64,000 nucleotides of DNA from Spirosoma lacussanchae (GCF_005870035.1 NZ_SWJG01000010.1:62001-126000), one strand, 5' to 3'. Positions 53,102-62,179 are shown, counted from the stretch's first letter. The notes: a model not told the origin generated them from the letters alone. Program-made: numbers and translations.

Positions 53102-53126
53102 ACCGGCCTGTTGTAAAAGCCGGTTT
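53100..53126 (+). terminator. Small hairpin after the TPR gene
   Basis: AAACCGGC (53100-53107) and GCCGGTTT (53119-53126), perfect 8-bp arms overlapping the stop codon TAA (53099-53101). No long T-tract. It may attenuate the TPR-DUF4292 transcript. Confidence 0.45.
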
Positions 53127-53215
53127 CCGATCGTTGCTTTGTCAGCATGGGCAGCAGACCGCCCGGCTTCTTATCCATCGGAGCCCGGACGGACCGCTTA
53201 CCGAAACGCGCATAA

Positions 53216-54097
53216 ATGAAGAGATACCTGTTGTTTGCTCTCTTACTGAGCATTTTACTCCATACAGAAGGCTGCCGACGCCGAAACTTGCCGGGGTCGG
53301 CTCTGCCCCCCACCGTCGGGACCGCTACCCCGGCGACCCGGCCCGATTCGGCAACGGCTCAGCGTCCGGCGCCAGTGGCATCCGATACGGCAACGACCAC
53401 GCCCCCCGCCCGGCCTGGCATCGAAGAAGCCCGTACCAACGTAGCCGAAATCGACTTCCGATATCTGACGGCACGTTCTAAAATATCGTTCAAGAGTCCC
53501 CAGCAGGATATCGATAATGCCAACATCAACCTGCGGGTTCGCAAAGACAGCCTAATCTGGCTATCGGTCAGTAAACTGGGCATTGAAGCCGTTCGGGGCC
53601 TGATCACCCGCGACTCCATTATTATTGTCGATAAGATTCACGGCGAGTACTCGGTCTACGATTTTCCGACGCTGAGCCGGCAGTTCAACTTTGTTATGAA
53701 CTTCCAGCTACTGCAGGCACTCATAGTCGGTAATCTGCCCTTACCCAAGCGCCCGGCTCAGAAAATCAAGAACGAGCGCGATTACCTGCTGCTGCGGCAG
53801 AGTGAGGGTAAGGTGCTGGTAGAAAATTATATTGGCGAAGAGGATCGAAAGCTGAAAAAACTGATGGTTACCGAGCAGCCTACCAAGAATACGCTGCGGC
53901 TCGACTACGAAGATTTCACATCGCTGAACAACTTCCTGTTTCCGTATACCAGCCTCGTTACGCTCGATTACCAGTCGAAAACCGACGGCCAGTTTTACCA
54001 GACGCTGCTGCGGATCAAGCACAGCAAGGTTGAACTGATCGAGAAAACCCCTGGGTTTCCATTTACCATTCCGGCCAGCTATAAAAGGCGGCCATAA
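53216..54097 (+). CDS. DUF4292 lipoprotein
   Basis: A lipoprotein of 293 residues of the DUF4292 family. Signal peptide ends LLHTEGC with Cys at about 20. Conserved part: FRYLTARSKISFKSPQQDIDNANINLRVRKDSLIWLSVSKLGIEAVRGLITRDSI (about 80-135). The pattern is LolB-like in outline, an antiparallel sheet that could bind lipid. It stands between the TPR protein and the EnvC-like protein, which suggests an envelope-maintenance unit. Confidence 0.88.
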   Translation: MKRYLLFALLLSILLHTEGCRRRNLPGSALPPTVGTATPATRPDSATAQRPAPVASDTATTTPPARPGIEEARTNVAEIDFRYLTARSKISFKSPQQDIDNANINLRVRKDSLIWLSVSKLGIEAVRGLITRDSIIIVDKIHGEYSVYDFPTLSRQFNFVMNFQLLQALIVGNLPLPKRPAQKIKNERDYLLLRQSEGKVLVENYIGEEDRKLKKLMVTEQPTKNTLRLDYEDFTSLNNFLFPYTSLVTLDYQSKTDGQFYQTLLRIKHSKVELIEKTPGFPFTIPASYKRRP

Positions 54098-54184
54098 ACA
54101 AGTTTTTCGGTGCCCCTGCCCGGTCTATGGCCACGCCTTATGCCGATGTATGACCGCCGAAAACTGACAACTGAATTTGTGTGT

Positions 54185-55615
54185 ATGCGTATCCCGCTCC
54201 TGTTCCTCTCTCTTCGTTGGCTGCTGGTCGGTTCGTTGCTGCTGCTTGGTCTGATGCAGCCGCCAGCGGCTAGTGCCCAGCAAACACAGCGCAGCCGACA
54301 GGCGCTGGAGAAAGAGAAAAAGCAGAATATTGAGAAAATGAACCAGATCCGGACCGTTCTTAAACAGACAGCGTCCGAGAAACAGGTGAGCTTGGGCCAG
54401 CTGAAAGCCCTCGACCAGCAGATTCAGACCCAGTCGCGCCAGATTGGGCTGCTCAACAAAGACCTCCAGCTGACTGAATCCGAAATTGCCGAGCTCAGAC
54501 AGGCCAGCCGGGCCCTGACCCGCGACCTCGAAAAGCTTAAGGATGAATACGGCTCCATGGTCTACGCGGCTGACAAACGCCGGCAGCAGGTTAACCCGCT
54601 CGGGTTTCTGTTTGCGTCCGACAACTTCAACCAACTGGTAGCCCGGTATCGATACCTGCGCCAGTACTCCGATGCCCGCCAGAGCCAGGTTCGCCAGATG
54701 AACAACGTGCAGACCATGCTGCAGGGCAAACAGCAGATCACCCAGCGCAAGCGCCAGCAGCAACGCGGCACCCTGGTAGTCAAGATGAGTGAGACCAAAA
54801 AGCTCGAGCTGCTGAAGGTGGAGAAAAACCAGGTCGTCAAGGCCCTTGGTCAGAAAGAAACCGAACTGCGTACCGAACTGGCCGAAAGCCGACGGGCTGT
54901 TAGCCAGCTGGAATCGATGATCACGCGTATTATTGCCCGCGAGGCCCGCGAACGCGCCGAGCGGGAGGCTCGTGAGCGAGCCGAGCGAGAGCGCATAGAA
55001 CGAGTAGCCCGTCTGGAAGCGGCCCGGAAAGCAGCCGAGCGCCGAAAAGCGGAAGCCGCCGTGGCAGCCGCCGAAAAAGCAGGCGAAAAGCCTAACCCAG
55101 CCGACGTAGCCAAAGTAGAACGCCCCGCCGATCCGGAACCCGCTCCACCCAAACCCGACGAACGGCGTAACAACAACCTGAACGACGAAGAAACCGCCCT
55201 GGCTTCGTCATTTGCCGCATCGCGGGCGCGCTTGCCCTGGCCCGTTGGTCGCGGTTTCGTCTCCGACCACTTTGGCCGCCGACCCCATGCGGTTCTCAAA
55301 GGCATTTACGTAGAAAACCAGGGAGTCGATATTCAGACAAACGCGGGCGAAGGCGTTCGGTCGGTTTATGACGGCATTGTACAGGACGTAGCCAGCATGC
55401 CGGGCATGAACAACGTGGTAGCCATTCAGCACGGCAACTACTTTACAGTCTATGCCAAACTGCGAAGCGTGTCGGTACGGGTGGGGCAGCGCGTCAAAGC
55501 CCGTGAAACCATCGGCACCGTAGCGACCGACAAAAATGGCGTCTCCGAAATCCAGTTTCAGATCTGGAAAGAGTTTACCAAGCTCAACCCCGAATCGTGG
55601 CTGGCTCCCCGATAA
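54185..55615 (+). CDS. EnvC-like murein hydrolase activator with degenerate M23 domain
   Basis: A protein of 476 residues with a signal peptide (LVGSLLLLGLMQPPAASAQ) and a long coiled coil (about 40-300, very rich in Arg, Glu, Gln and Ala). A LytM/M23 domain follows a Pro-rich linker (about 340-470). In active M23 enzymes the metal site needs HxxxD and HxH. Here FGRRPHAVLKGIYVENQGVDI keeps the Asp, but the HxH region reads EIQFQIW and TVYAKL replaces the usual TxYxHL. The peptidase is therefore probably inactive, like E. coli EnvC, which activates amidases. The start at MRIPLLFLSL was preferred because the 25 earlier residues precede the hydrophobic segment without support. Confidence 0.87.
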   Translation: MRIPLLFLSLRWLLVGSLLLLGLMQPPAASAQQTQRSRQALEKEKKQNIEKMNQIRTVLKQTASEKQVSLGQLKALDQQIQTQSRQIGLLNKDLQLTESEIAELRQASRALTRDLEKLKDEYGSMVYAADKRRQQVNPLGFLFASDNFNQLVARYRYLRQYSDARQSQVRQMNNVQTMLQGKQQITQRKRQQQRGTLVVKMSETKKLELLKVEKNQVVKALGQKETELRTELAESRRAVSQLESMITRIIAREARERAEREARERAERERIERVARLEAARKAAERRKAEAAVAAAEKAGEKPNPADVAKVERPADPEPAPPKPDERRNNNLNDEETALASSFAASRARLPWPVGRGFVSDHFGRRPHAVLKGIYVENQGVDIQTNAGEGVRSVYDGIVQDVASMPGMNNVVAIQHGNYFTVYAKLRSVSVRVGQRVKARETIGTVATDKNGVSEIQFQIWKEFTKLNPESWLAPR

Positions 55616-55669
55616 ACAGCGTCCCGATACCGTCCAGACATCCATAACGAATACCGATCGTAAAAGCCG

Positions 55670-55677
55670 TACTTTTG
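55670..55677 (+). promoter_or_regulatory. -7 element before panB
   Basis: TACTTTTG, an exact TAnnTTTG match, 46 bp before the panB start. No TTG at the right distance. Confidence 0.45.
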
Positions 55678-55723
55678 CGGTCGGTATTCGTTTATCGAAA
55701 CCTGTACACTGAAACTTGACGGT

Positions 55724-56542
55724 ATGTCTGTCCATAACCCCGACATAAAGCGCGTTACGACGCACACCATTCAGGAGCTGAAAAATAAAGGAGAGAAAAT
55801 ATCTGCTCTCACGGCTTACGATTACTCCATAGCCCGCGCCGTCGACACCGCCGGTGTTGAGCTGATTCTGGTCGGCGACTCAGCCTCGAACGTTATGGCG
55901 GGTCACGAAACAACGCTGCCCATCACCCTCGACCAGATGATCTACCATGCGTCATCGGTGGTACGGGCGGTGAAGCGGGCGTTGGTGGTGGTCGATCTGC
56001 CTTTCGGCTCGTATCAGGGCAACTCGTCAGAAGCCCTCCGGTCTGCTATCCGCATCATGAAAGAATCGGGGGCTCATGCTGTGAAGATGGAAGGTGGCCT
56101 GGAAATCAAGGAATCGATCGTGCGGGTATTGAGCGCGGGTGTACCGGTTATGGGCCACCTGGGCCTGACCCCCCAGTCCATTTACAAGTTCGGGACCTAC
56201 GCGGTACGGGCCAAAGAAGAGGCCGAAGCGCAGAAACTGATCGACGATGCCCACATGCTTCAGGATGTAGGCTGTTTCGGCCTGGTGCTGGAAAAAATAC
56301 CGGCGGCTCTCACCAAAAAAGTATCCCAAAGCCTGGCTATACCCACCATTGGTATTGGCGCCGGACCCGATGCCGACGGACAGATTCTGGTCGTGCATGA
56401 TCTGCTGGGCATTACCAACGAGTTCAAGCCGCGGTTCCTGCGCCGATATGCCGACCTGCATACTATTATGACCGAGGCAATTGCGCACTACGTTGATGAC
56501 GTGAAAGCCAGCGACTTCCCGAACGAGAAGGAAGCTTATTGA
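55724..56542 (+). CDS. panB: 3-methyl-2-oxobutanoate hydroxymethyltransferase
   Basis: PanB, 272 residues, first committed step of pantothenate synthesis: hydroxymethyl transfer from methylene-THF to ketoisovalerate. Signatures: [50 protein letters not shown] (about 24-72) and [42 protein letters not shown] with the catalytic Glu in LVLEKIPA is also present. Normal length. No panC or panD gene adjoins it. Confidence 0.97.
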   Translation: MSVHNPDIKRVTTHTIQELKNKGEKISALTAYDYSIARAVDTAGVELILVGDSASNVMAGHETTLPITLDQMIYHASSVVRAVKRALVVVDLPFGSYQGNSSEALRSAIRIMKESGAHAVKMEGGLEIKESIVRVLSAGVPVMGHLGLTPQSIYKFGTYAVRAKEEAEAQKLIDDAHMLQDVGCFGLVLEKIPAALTKKVSQSLAIPTIGIGAGPDADGQILVVHDLLGITNEFKPRFLRRYADLHTIMTEAIAHYVDDVKASDFPNEKEAY

Positions 56543-56556
56543 GTTAACCTACATAA

Positions 56557-56601
56557 TGTAGCCTGATTGCGGAGCGATATACGCTTCGCAATCAGGCTAC
56601 A
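56557..56601. terminator. Long inverted repeat between panB and the second RluA-family gene
   Basis: Perfect 15-bp arms (56557-56571 and 56587-56601) plus five inner pairs (one G-U), so a 20-bp stem with a five-base loop. It starts 15 bp after the panB stop. No T-tract follows, so termination is uncertain. Confidence 0.6.
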
Positions 56602-56617
56602 GCAGGCACGATACAGC

Positions 56618-57349
56618 ATGAAGAAGAAACCATTTCAGGTTATATACGAAGACAATCACCTGCTCATTGTCAACAAAGAGCCGGGTATACTGGTGCAGGG
56701 AGACCGCACCGGTGACACCACCCTGCTGACTGTACTGAAAGAGTACATCAAGGAGAAATACAACAAGCCGGGGGAGGTATTTCTGGGACTGGTTCATCGA
56801 CTCGACCGGCCGGTTAGCGGCCTGGTCGTGTTTGCGCGTACGTCAAAGGCGCTGGAGCGCATGAACGAGATTTTCCGGAAGCGCCAGGTGCAGAAAACTT
56901 ACTGGGCCGTTGTTCGGCAGAAACCACCCAAAACCACCGACAGGCTTGTTAACTGGCTGGTGAAAGACGAGCAGAAGAACCAGGTAACCGTCTATGAATA
57001 CGAAGCCCCCAACTCGCAGCGGGCCGAACTCTCGTATCGGGTACTGGGACGCATCAATGAACATTACCTGCTGGAAGTAACGCCCGTCACCGGTCGGCCC
57101 CACCAGATTAGGTCGCAGCTGGCTCATATGGGTTGCCCGATCCGGGGCGACGTCAAATACGGGTACGACCGGGCCGTTGCCGACAAGAAGATCTACCTGC
57201 ATGCCCGGCGGCTTTATTTCCTGCACCCGGTCAAAAAAGAGCCGCTTATTTGTAAAGCAGCACTGCCGGCCGATCCGTTCTGGGAAGAATTTCTCGAGCT
57301 CGACGATGAAAACTACAAGGACAAAAACATGGATTTTATCTTTGGGTAA
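56618..57349 (+). CDS. RluA-family pseudouridine synthase (second copy type)
   Basis: A protein of 243 residues. Catalytic segment LVHRLDRPVSGLVVFART contains Asp63. Family motifs: QKTYWAVV, EVTPVTGRPHQIRSQLAHMG and IRGDVKYG. No S4 domain. It differs clearly from the synthase at 49505 (Arg for Lys after the catalytic Asp and a different C-terminus) and so is not a duplicate. The start at MKKKPFQVIY gives the family N-terminus. A perfect palindrome follows its stop. Confidence 0.92.
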   Translation: MKKKPFQVIYEDNHLLIVNKEPGILVQGDRTGDTTLLTVLKEYIKEKYNKPGEVFLGLVHRLDRPVSGLVVFARTSKALERMNEIFRKRQVQKTYWAVVRQKPPKTTDRLVNWLVKDEQKNQVTVYEYEAPNSQRAELSYRVLGRINEHYLLEVTPVTGRPHQIRSQLAHMGCPIRGDVKYGYDRAVADKKIYLHARRLYFLHPVKKEPLICKAALPADPFWEEFLELDDENYKDKNMDFIFG

Positions 57350-57353
57350 GGCT

Positions 57354-57405
57354 CATAACTAACAAAGCCGACTGCTCCCGGGAGCAGTCGGCTTTGTTAG
57401 TTATG
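57354..57405. terminator. Perfect 52-bp palindrome between convergent genes
   Basis: Arms 57354-57379 and 57380-57405 are exact complements with no spacer (26 bp each). Centre CTCCCGGGAG. It lies 5 bp after the RluA-family stop and 11 bp from the convergent small gene's stop. Each strand shows CTTTGTTAGTT, a broken T-tract, on its downstream arm. It is probably a bidirectional terminator. Confidence 0.85.
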
Positions 57406-57415
57406 CTGAGAAAAC

Positions 57416-57604
57416 TTACATCTGATACTTGTCGACTGTGGTTTGCGTCTCGCTATGCGGAATAACATCGGTCACGATTTGTTCCATCACTCGTTCGGCC
57501 ATCTGAATGGCACCACGTAGCGCACCGTATGCCAGGCAGAGGGGCAGAATAATGGGGAGAAAGAATGCCCACTGAAAAATCATATATAATCGAACGTTTC
57601 TCAT
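57416..57604 (-). CDS. Small hypothetical membrane protein
   Basis: A 62-residue protein with one hydrophobic helix (MIFQWAFFLPIILPLCLAYGAL, about 8-29) and a soluble tail. No family recognised. The ATG at 57604 is preceded by an AT-rich leader. Reading-frame length and the terminator at its end support a real gene, but coding evidence is modest. The stretch 57605-57930 upstream (326 bp) is markedly AT-rich and gene-free. It contains the short palindrome CTATTAGATAG at about 57861 and is presumably the shared regulatory region with the histidine-rich gene. Confidence 0.55.
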   Translation of the reverse strand: MRNVRLYMIFQWAFFLPIILPLCLAYGALRGAIQMAERVMEQIVTDVIPHSETQTTVDKYQM

Positions 57605-57930
57605 TGGTTAAAGTGGTAAGAGAGTATAGTTAAGTTTACGGTAAAGCAACTTTGGCATCTTCAAGTGGGCTGTTCTAAAACGATGCTCTTTTCATATTCA
57701 AAGTTAACCTTGCCTTAATACAAAAACAAGATTAAAATCAAAAAGTTTGACGGGAAGAAGGTTACCAGAATATGTAAGAGTTAAATATACAAATCGTCTG
57801 GTTTCGACGCAACTTTTTTCATATCAAGTTATGTGCCAGAATTTTAAGTAGTATATCTGTCTATTAGATAGTTATAATTGAAACTGATTTAATATTTTTA
57901 CGCGTTCACCTTTATTTCGCTTGTATTCGC

Positions 57931-58296
57931 GTGTCTGTACTGGAACGTTATCGGTTTGGGCTGGGCCGTTTGCTCGTTGGTTTGTACCTCGCGGTACTAA
58001 CCAATGGAGTCGTTTTCCGCCATGCCCACCGCCTGGCCGATGGTACGATCATCTGCCACGCGCACCCGTACAAGTCATCGCCGGGGACGCAGTTCCCTAC
58101 CCATACCCACAGCCGCGATGAGCTGATCTGGCTCGATGCGTTTGCCAATGCTCTGTATACCGATGCTGCGCCCGTTGCCTGGCTGGCGCTGCTGCTGACG
58201 GTCTTCTTCCTGACAGGCCCTTCTGTGCCCCGCCCAACTGCCCGGCCAGAGTCGGTCCATGTTGCTTTCCGCCACCGGGGTCCCCCGTGTATATAA
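57931..58296 (+). CDS. Histidine-rich small membrane protein
   Basis: A protein of 121 residues, GTG start. Two hydrophobic helices (about 10-28 and 80-95) flank a loop with three His pairs: RHAHRL (31, 33), CHAHPY (43, 45) and THTHSRDE (58, 60). Such HxH pairs with an acidic residue suggest binding of zinc, copper or cobalt. Not a named family to my knowledge. It stands 136 bp upstream of a TonB receptor on the same strand, so both may serve metal uptake. The AT-rich leader of about 325 bp may hold a regulatory site. Confidence 0.65.
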   Translation: MSVLERYRFGLGRLLVGLYLAVLTNGVVFRHAHRLADGTIICHAHPYKSSPGTQFPTHTHSRDELIWLDAFANALYTDAAPVAWLALLLTVFFLTGPSVPRPTARPESVHVAFRHRGPPCI

Positions 58297-58432
58297 GTTA
58301 TCTCGGCTTTTTCGATTTGTCTGGTACGTTGTACGAGTCCGGCCTGCCCGCGTTGAGCAGTTCCGGCTCGTGCGCATACGCTTTACCTGGCAGCACTCGG
58401 CTGATTTATTCACTATATACACCGCCACATAC

Positions 58433-60859
58433 ATGGTTCGATTTCTTCTATTCATTTGTCTTATTCCCGGCCTGGCCTCTGCCCAGGCGATACTTAGTGG
58501 TCACATTACCGACAAAACCACCCGCGAGCCGTTGATCGGCGCTACGGTGTACATCCCCTCCTCTCAAAAAGGCGGTGCCGCCGACTCAACGGGTCGGTAC
58601 CGCATTACAGGCCTGACGGCGGGCTCGATTCGGGTACAGGTACAGCTGGTCGGCTACCGAAATATGATCCGCACCATTCAGCTCGGCGATGGCGAAACAA
58701 CGCTCGACCTGACCCTCGAACCCGAAGCAGCCCAGCTCCAGGAGGTGGTTGTGACGGGCCTTACCACCGGGCAGACTGTCAAAGACAGTCCGGTTCCGAT
58801 TATGACGTACAACAAGATTCAGTGGCTCCAGACAGCGTCAACTAACCTGGTCGATGCGGTTGGGAAACTGCCAGGTATGTCGCAGATCACCACGGGCGTT
58901 GGCCTGTCGAAACCTGTCATTCGCGGCCTAGGATTCAACCGGGTCATTACCGTTCACGACGGCGTTCGGCAGGAAGACAACCAATGGGGCGAAGAACACG
59001 CGCTTCAGATCGATGAGTACAGCATCGACCGGTATGAGATCATTAAAGGGTCGGGCAGCCTACTCTACGGCTCTGACGGACTGGGCGGGGTTATGAGCGT
59101 TATATCGGCTCGTCCGCCAGAACCCGGCGTCATGCGCGGGCAGGTTCTGAGCAACTACCAGAGCAATAACGGTATGATCGGTTTGTCGGGCGTAGTGGAA
59201 GGAACGAACCAGAGTGGCTTGTTCGGCCGCATACGGGTGAGCACCAAAAGCGCCGGTAACTATCGGAACCGCTACGACGGACGGGTATACGGATCGGCCT
59301 ACCGGGAATTTGACATCAACGGAACCGTTGGCATTACCCGAAAATGGGGCTACTCGCAGCTGTACATCTCCAACTGGCATCAGGACATCAACATCGTTAC
59401 GGGCGAGCGCGACCGCAACGGCCGGTTCCTGAAGCTTGTACAGGTAAGCGCCGACTCAGAGGCACTGGCGCCCGTTCCCGATGCCGAACTACGCAGCCGC
59501 CCAATCGAGCTGGCCAACTACCAGAACCTGAATCACTTCAAGACGTCATGGAATACCTTCGCTAAAGTTGGGGGCGGCAACCTGTCGGCTATCATCAGTT
59601 ACAGCCAGAACCGTCGTCAGGAGTTTGCCAGTACGCTTACGCCTGGGCAGCCCGCGCTGTATTTCTATCTTCAGAATGTCTTCTATGATCTGAAGTATTA
59701 CCTGGCCGGGCGTAACGGCTGGGACATTACCCTGGGTGGCAACGGGCTTTACCAGTACAACCAGAACCGGGGTCTGGAGGTCCTTTACCCGGGCTACAGA
59801 TCGTTCGACAATGGCGTGTTTGCGTTCGCCCAGAAGAAAACCGAATGGCTGACAATTAACGGGGGCGTTCGGGTAGATGTTCGGCGTATGCGTATCAACC
59901 AGCTTTATGCCGACGCTGAAGGTGTCTTCAGCGAGTCTCCGATTCAGGGGGGCCAGACTCGTTTCGGAGGCCTTGACAAAGTTTATTCGAACCCAACGGC
60001 CAGTCTGGGGGCAACGTATCTCCTGTCGAGCCGCTGGACCGTAAAAGCCAATCTGGCCCGGGGCTTCCGCGCACCGGCTACATCGGAACTCTCGGCCAAT
60101 GGCGAGCATGCGGGCACCTTCCGCTACGAGATTGGCAGTCCCGACCTGCGCTCCGAAACCTCGTGGCAGGGCGACCTGGGTGTTCAGTATGAATCACCCG
60201 ACCTGACCGTTATGGCCAGCCTGTTTCAGAATCGGATCAACAACTACACCTATTCCGAAAAAGTGCTCGACCGGTTTGGCCGCGACTCAATCGTTGATCC
60301 AGCCCGCCCGATCCTGACCTACCGCTATGTACAGGGAAACGCGGTGCTGTACGGCGCTGAAACCCAGGTTACGGTGAATCCCCGATCGGCCCGCTGGTTC
60401 CATTTTACTACCTCGTATTCGCTGGTGCGGTCGCGTAACCTGTCGGCCAAGAATGATTCGGCGCGTTATCTGCCCTTTTTGCCCCCACCCCGCCTGATCA
60501 GCCAGATCCGCCTTACCAAAGCCGAAGCCGGCAGTCGTTGGCGTAATCTATACGTTATGGCAGAGCTGGAACACAACTGGCGGCAGAATCAGGCGTTGCT
60601 GGCCTTCGGTACCGAAACGCCGACCCCGGCCTATACCCTCGTCAACCTGGGCGCTGGCAGCGATATAGCCAGCAATACCGGCCGAACCCTGCTCTCGCTC
60701 TATCTGACCGTTCAGAACCTGTTCGACGTGGCTTACCAGAGCCACCAGAACCGACTCAAATATTTCGGCGTCAACGAAGCAACCGGTCGCGCCGGTGTTT
60801 TCAACATGGGCCGAAACGTCAGTCTGAAAGCGGTAATTCCCTTCGGCAAACGCTCATAA
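58433..60859 (+). CDS. TonB-dependent receptor, possibly for a metal or metal complex
   Basis: An outer-membrane receptor of 808 residues. Signal peptide MVRFLLFICLIPGLASAQ. A carboxypeptidase-like N-terminal domain (ILSGHITDKTTREPLIGATVYIP, about 20-100) is followed by the plug (VVVTGLTTGQTVKDSPVPIMTYN, PVIRGLGFNRVITVHDGVRQEDNQWGEEHALQI) and a barrel. It is shorter than the Oar-like receptor at 36757 and lacks a SusD partner. The plug sequence HDGVRQEDNQWGEEH and the His-rich neighbour suggest a metal-type receptor rather than a glycan importer, but no substrate can be fixed. Its last codons lie in a 31-bp inverted repeat. Confidence 0.88.
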   Translation: MVRFLLFICLIPGLASAQAILSGHITDKTTREPLIGATVYIPSSQKGGAADSTGRYRITGLTAGSIRVQVQLVGYRNMIRTIQLGDGETTLDLTLEPEAAQLQEVVVTGLTTGQTVKDSPVPIMTYNKIQWLQTASTNLVDAVGKLPGMSQITTGVGLSKPVIRGLGFNRVITVHDGVRQEDNQWGEEHALQIDEYSIDRYEIIKGSGSLLYGSDGLGGVMSVISARPPEPGVMRGQVLSNYQSNNGMIGLSGVVEGTNQSGLFGRIRVSTKSAGNYRNRYDGRVYGSAYREFDINGTVGITRKWGYSQLYISNWHQDINIVTGERDRNGRFLKLVQVSADSEALAPVPDAELRSRPIELANYQNLNHFKTSWNTFAKVGGGNLSAIISYSQNRRQEFASTLTPGQPALYFYLQNVFYDLKYYLAGRNGWDITLGGNGLYQYNQNRGLEVLYPGYRSFDNGVFAFAQKKTEWLTINGGVRVDVRRMRINQLYADAEGVFSESPIQGGQTRFGGLDKVYSNPTASLGATYLLSSRWTVKANLARGFRAPATSELSANGEHAGTFRYEIGSPDLRSETSWQGDLGVQYESPDLTVMASLFQNRINNYTYSEKVLDRFGRDSIVDPARPILTYRYVQGNAVLYGAETQVTVNPRSARWFHFTTSYSLVRSRNLSAKNDSARYLPFLPPPRLISQIRLTKAEAGSRWRNLYVMAELEHNWRQNQALLAFGTETPTPAYTLVNLGAGSDIASNTGRTLLSLYLTVQNLFDVAYQSHQNRLKYFGVNEATGRAGVFNMGRNVSLKAVIPFGKRS

Positions 60860-60912
60860 CCGAAAGCGGCCCGAACAGTCTTGTTCGGGCCGCTTTCGGT
60901 TATGAGCGTTTG
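60847..60912. terminator. 31-bp perfect inverted repeat between convergent genes
   Basis: Arms 60847-60877 and 60882-60912 are perfect complements around the four-base loop GTCT. The left arm includes the last codons and stop of the receptor (stop at 60857-60859). The right arm ends one base short of the aminotransferase stop (60914). Both genes thus run into an identical hairpin. No T-tract follows directly. Confidence 0.85.
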
Positions 60913-60913
60913 T

Positions 60914-62131
60914 TTATTGTAGGGTTGCTACGGCATCTTTAATGCGCTGAACCGCTTCGGCCAGGGCCTCGTCAGAAGCAGCTGTGCTGATACGCAGGCA
61001 GTTGGGGGCACCGAAACCTGAACCAGCCACCGTCGACACGTAGGCCGTATTCAGCAGCCATTCCGCAAAATCATCCGAATTCTCGATGCGGGTCGTACCG
61101 TCGGTCTTTCCGTAGTAATGGCTAATATCGGGGAAAGCATAGAAAGCCCCTTCCGGGACGTTGGTGCGGAAGCCGGGCACTTCGCGCAGGAGTTGAACAA
61201 CCAGATCCCGACGGCGCTGGTAGGCCTGGGTCATTTCTTTAGACGCATCGAGCGGGCCGCTGATGGCAGCAACGGCGGCTTTCTGCGCAATGGAGTTGGT
61301 ACCCGAGGTTACCTGTCCCTGCAACTTCTCTACCCCTTCCGCAATCCACTTGGCGGCACCGATATACCCGATGCGCCAGCCCGTCATGGCGTATCCTTTG
61401 GCCACGCCATTGACCGTAATAACCCGATCGGCAATGGCCGGAATCGAGCCGATGCTGAAATGACCTTCGGGGGTGAAGTTGATGTATTCGTAAATCTCAT
61501 CGGCCAGCACAAACAGGTTATCGTGCCGGGCAACCACGTCGGCAATGGCCCGCAGATCGGCTTCGGAATAGATCGAGCCCGTCGGGTTGTTCGGCGACGC
61601 GTACATCACGATCCGGGTACGGTCGGTGATGGCGGCCTCAAACTGCTCAGGGGTTACTTTGAAGTTGTTTTCAAACGCCCCGTCGAGCACAACGGCCTTC
61701 CCTTCGGCGAGTTTAACCATTTCGGAGTAGCTCACCCAGTAAGGCGCGAAGATGATCACCTCATCGCCGGGGTTGATCAGCGTCTGGATTACGTTGGCCA
61801 GCGAGTGTTTGGCACCGGTCGACACAACAATATTTTCGGGTTTCCAGTCGATGTTGTTGTCACGCTTGAACTTGTCGGCAATCGCTTTGCGCAGGTCCGG
61901 ATAGCCGGCAACGGGCGAGTATCCGTGGAACCCGTCGTCAATGGCTTTCTTGGCGGCTTCGCAAATGTGGGCGGGGGTTTTAAAATCCGGCTCTCCTACG
62001 CTCAGGCTGATTACTTTGTGACCTAGCGCGGCTAGTTCACGGGCTTTTTTGGTCATCGCCAGCGTGGACGACTCCTCCAGCGCGTTGATGCGATCGGCTA
62101 ACAAACTCACGGTGTCAAGCGTGGCAGACAT
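60914..62131 (-). CDS. Class-I PLP-dependent aminotransferase (aspartate aminotransferase type)
   Basis: A protein of 405 residues. Fold-type-I aminotransferase with VISLSVGEPDFKTPAHICEAAKKAID, STGAKHSLANVIQTL, FAPYWVSYSEMV, YASPNNPTGSIYSEADL, LADEIYEYINF (Asp211) and the PLP lysine, Lys245, in VNGVAKGYAMTGWRIGYIG. C-terminal arginine region NCLRISTA is present. It most resembles the bacterial I-gamma aspartate aminotransferases, and the exact substrate is inferred. It is preceded on its strand by rsmH, which is 92 bp away. Confidence 0.92.
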   Translation of the reverse strand: MSATLDTVSLLADRINALEESSTLAMTKKARELAALGHKVISLSVGEPDFKTPAHICEAAKKAIDDGFHGYSPVAGYPDLRKAIADKFKRDNNIDWKPENIVVSTGAKHSLANVIQTLINPGDEVIIFAPYWVSYSEMVKLAEGKAVVLDGAFENNFKVTPEQFEAAITDRTRIVMYASPNNPTGSIYSEADLRAIADVVARHDNLFVLADEIYEYINFTPEGHFSIGSIPAIADRVITVNGVAKGYAMTGWRIGYIGAAKWIAEGVEKLQGQVTSGTNSIAQKAAVAAISGPLDASKEMTQAYQRRRDLVVQLLREVPGFRTNVPEGAFYAFPDISHYYGKTDGTTRIENSDDFAEWLLNTAYVSTVAGSGFGAPNCLRISTAASDEALAEAVQRIKDAVATLQ

Positions 62132-62171
62132 AACAGGATGGTTTTTTATAAAATTGACAACAAACCGACCG

Positions 62172-62179
62172 CAAAGATA
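62172..62179 (-). promoter_or_regulatory. -7 element before the aminotransferase gene
   Basis: The minus strand reads TATCTTTG, an exact TAnnTTTG match, 40 bp before the start. No good TTG at the usual distance. Confidence 0.45.
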
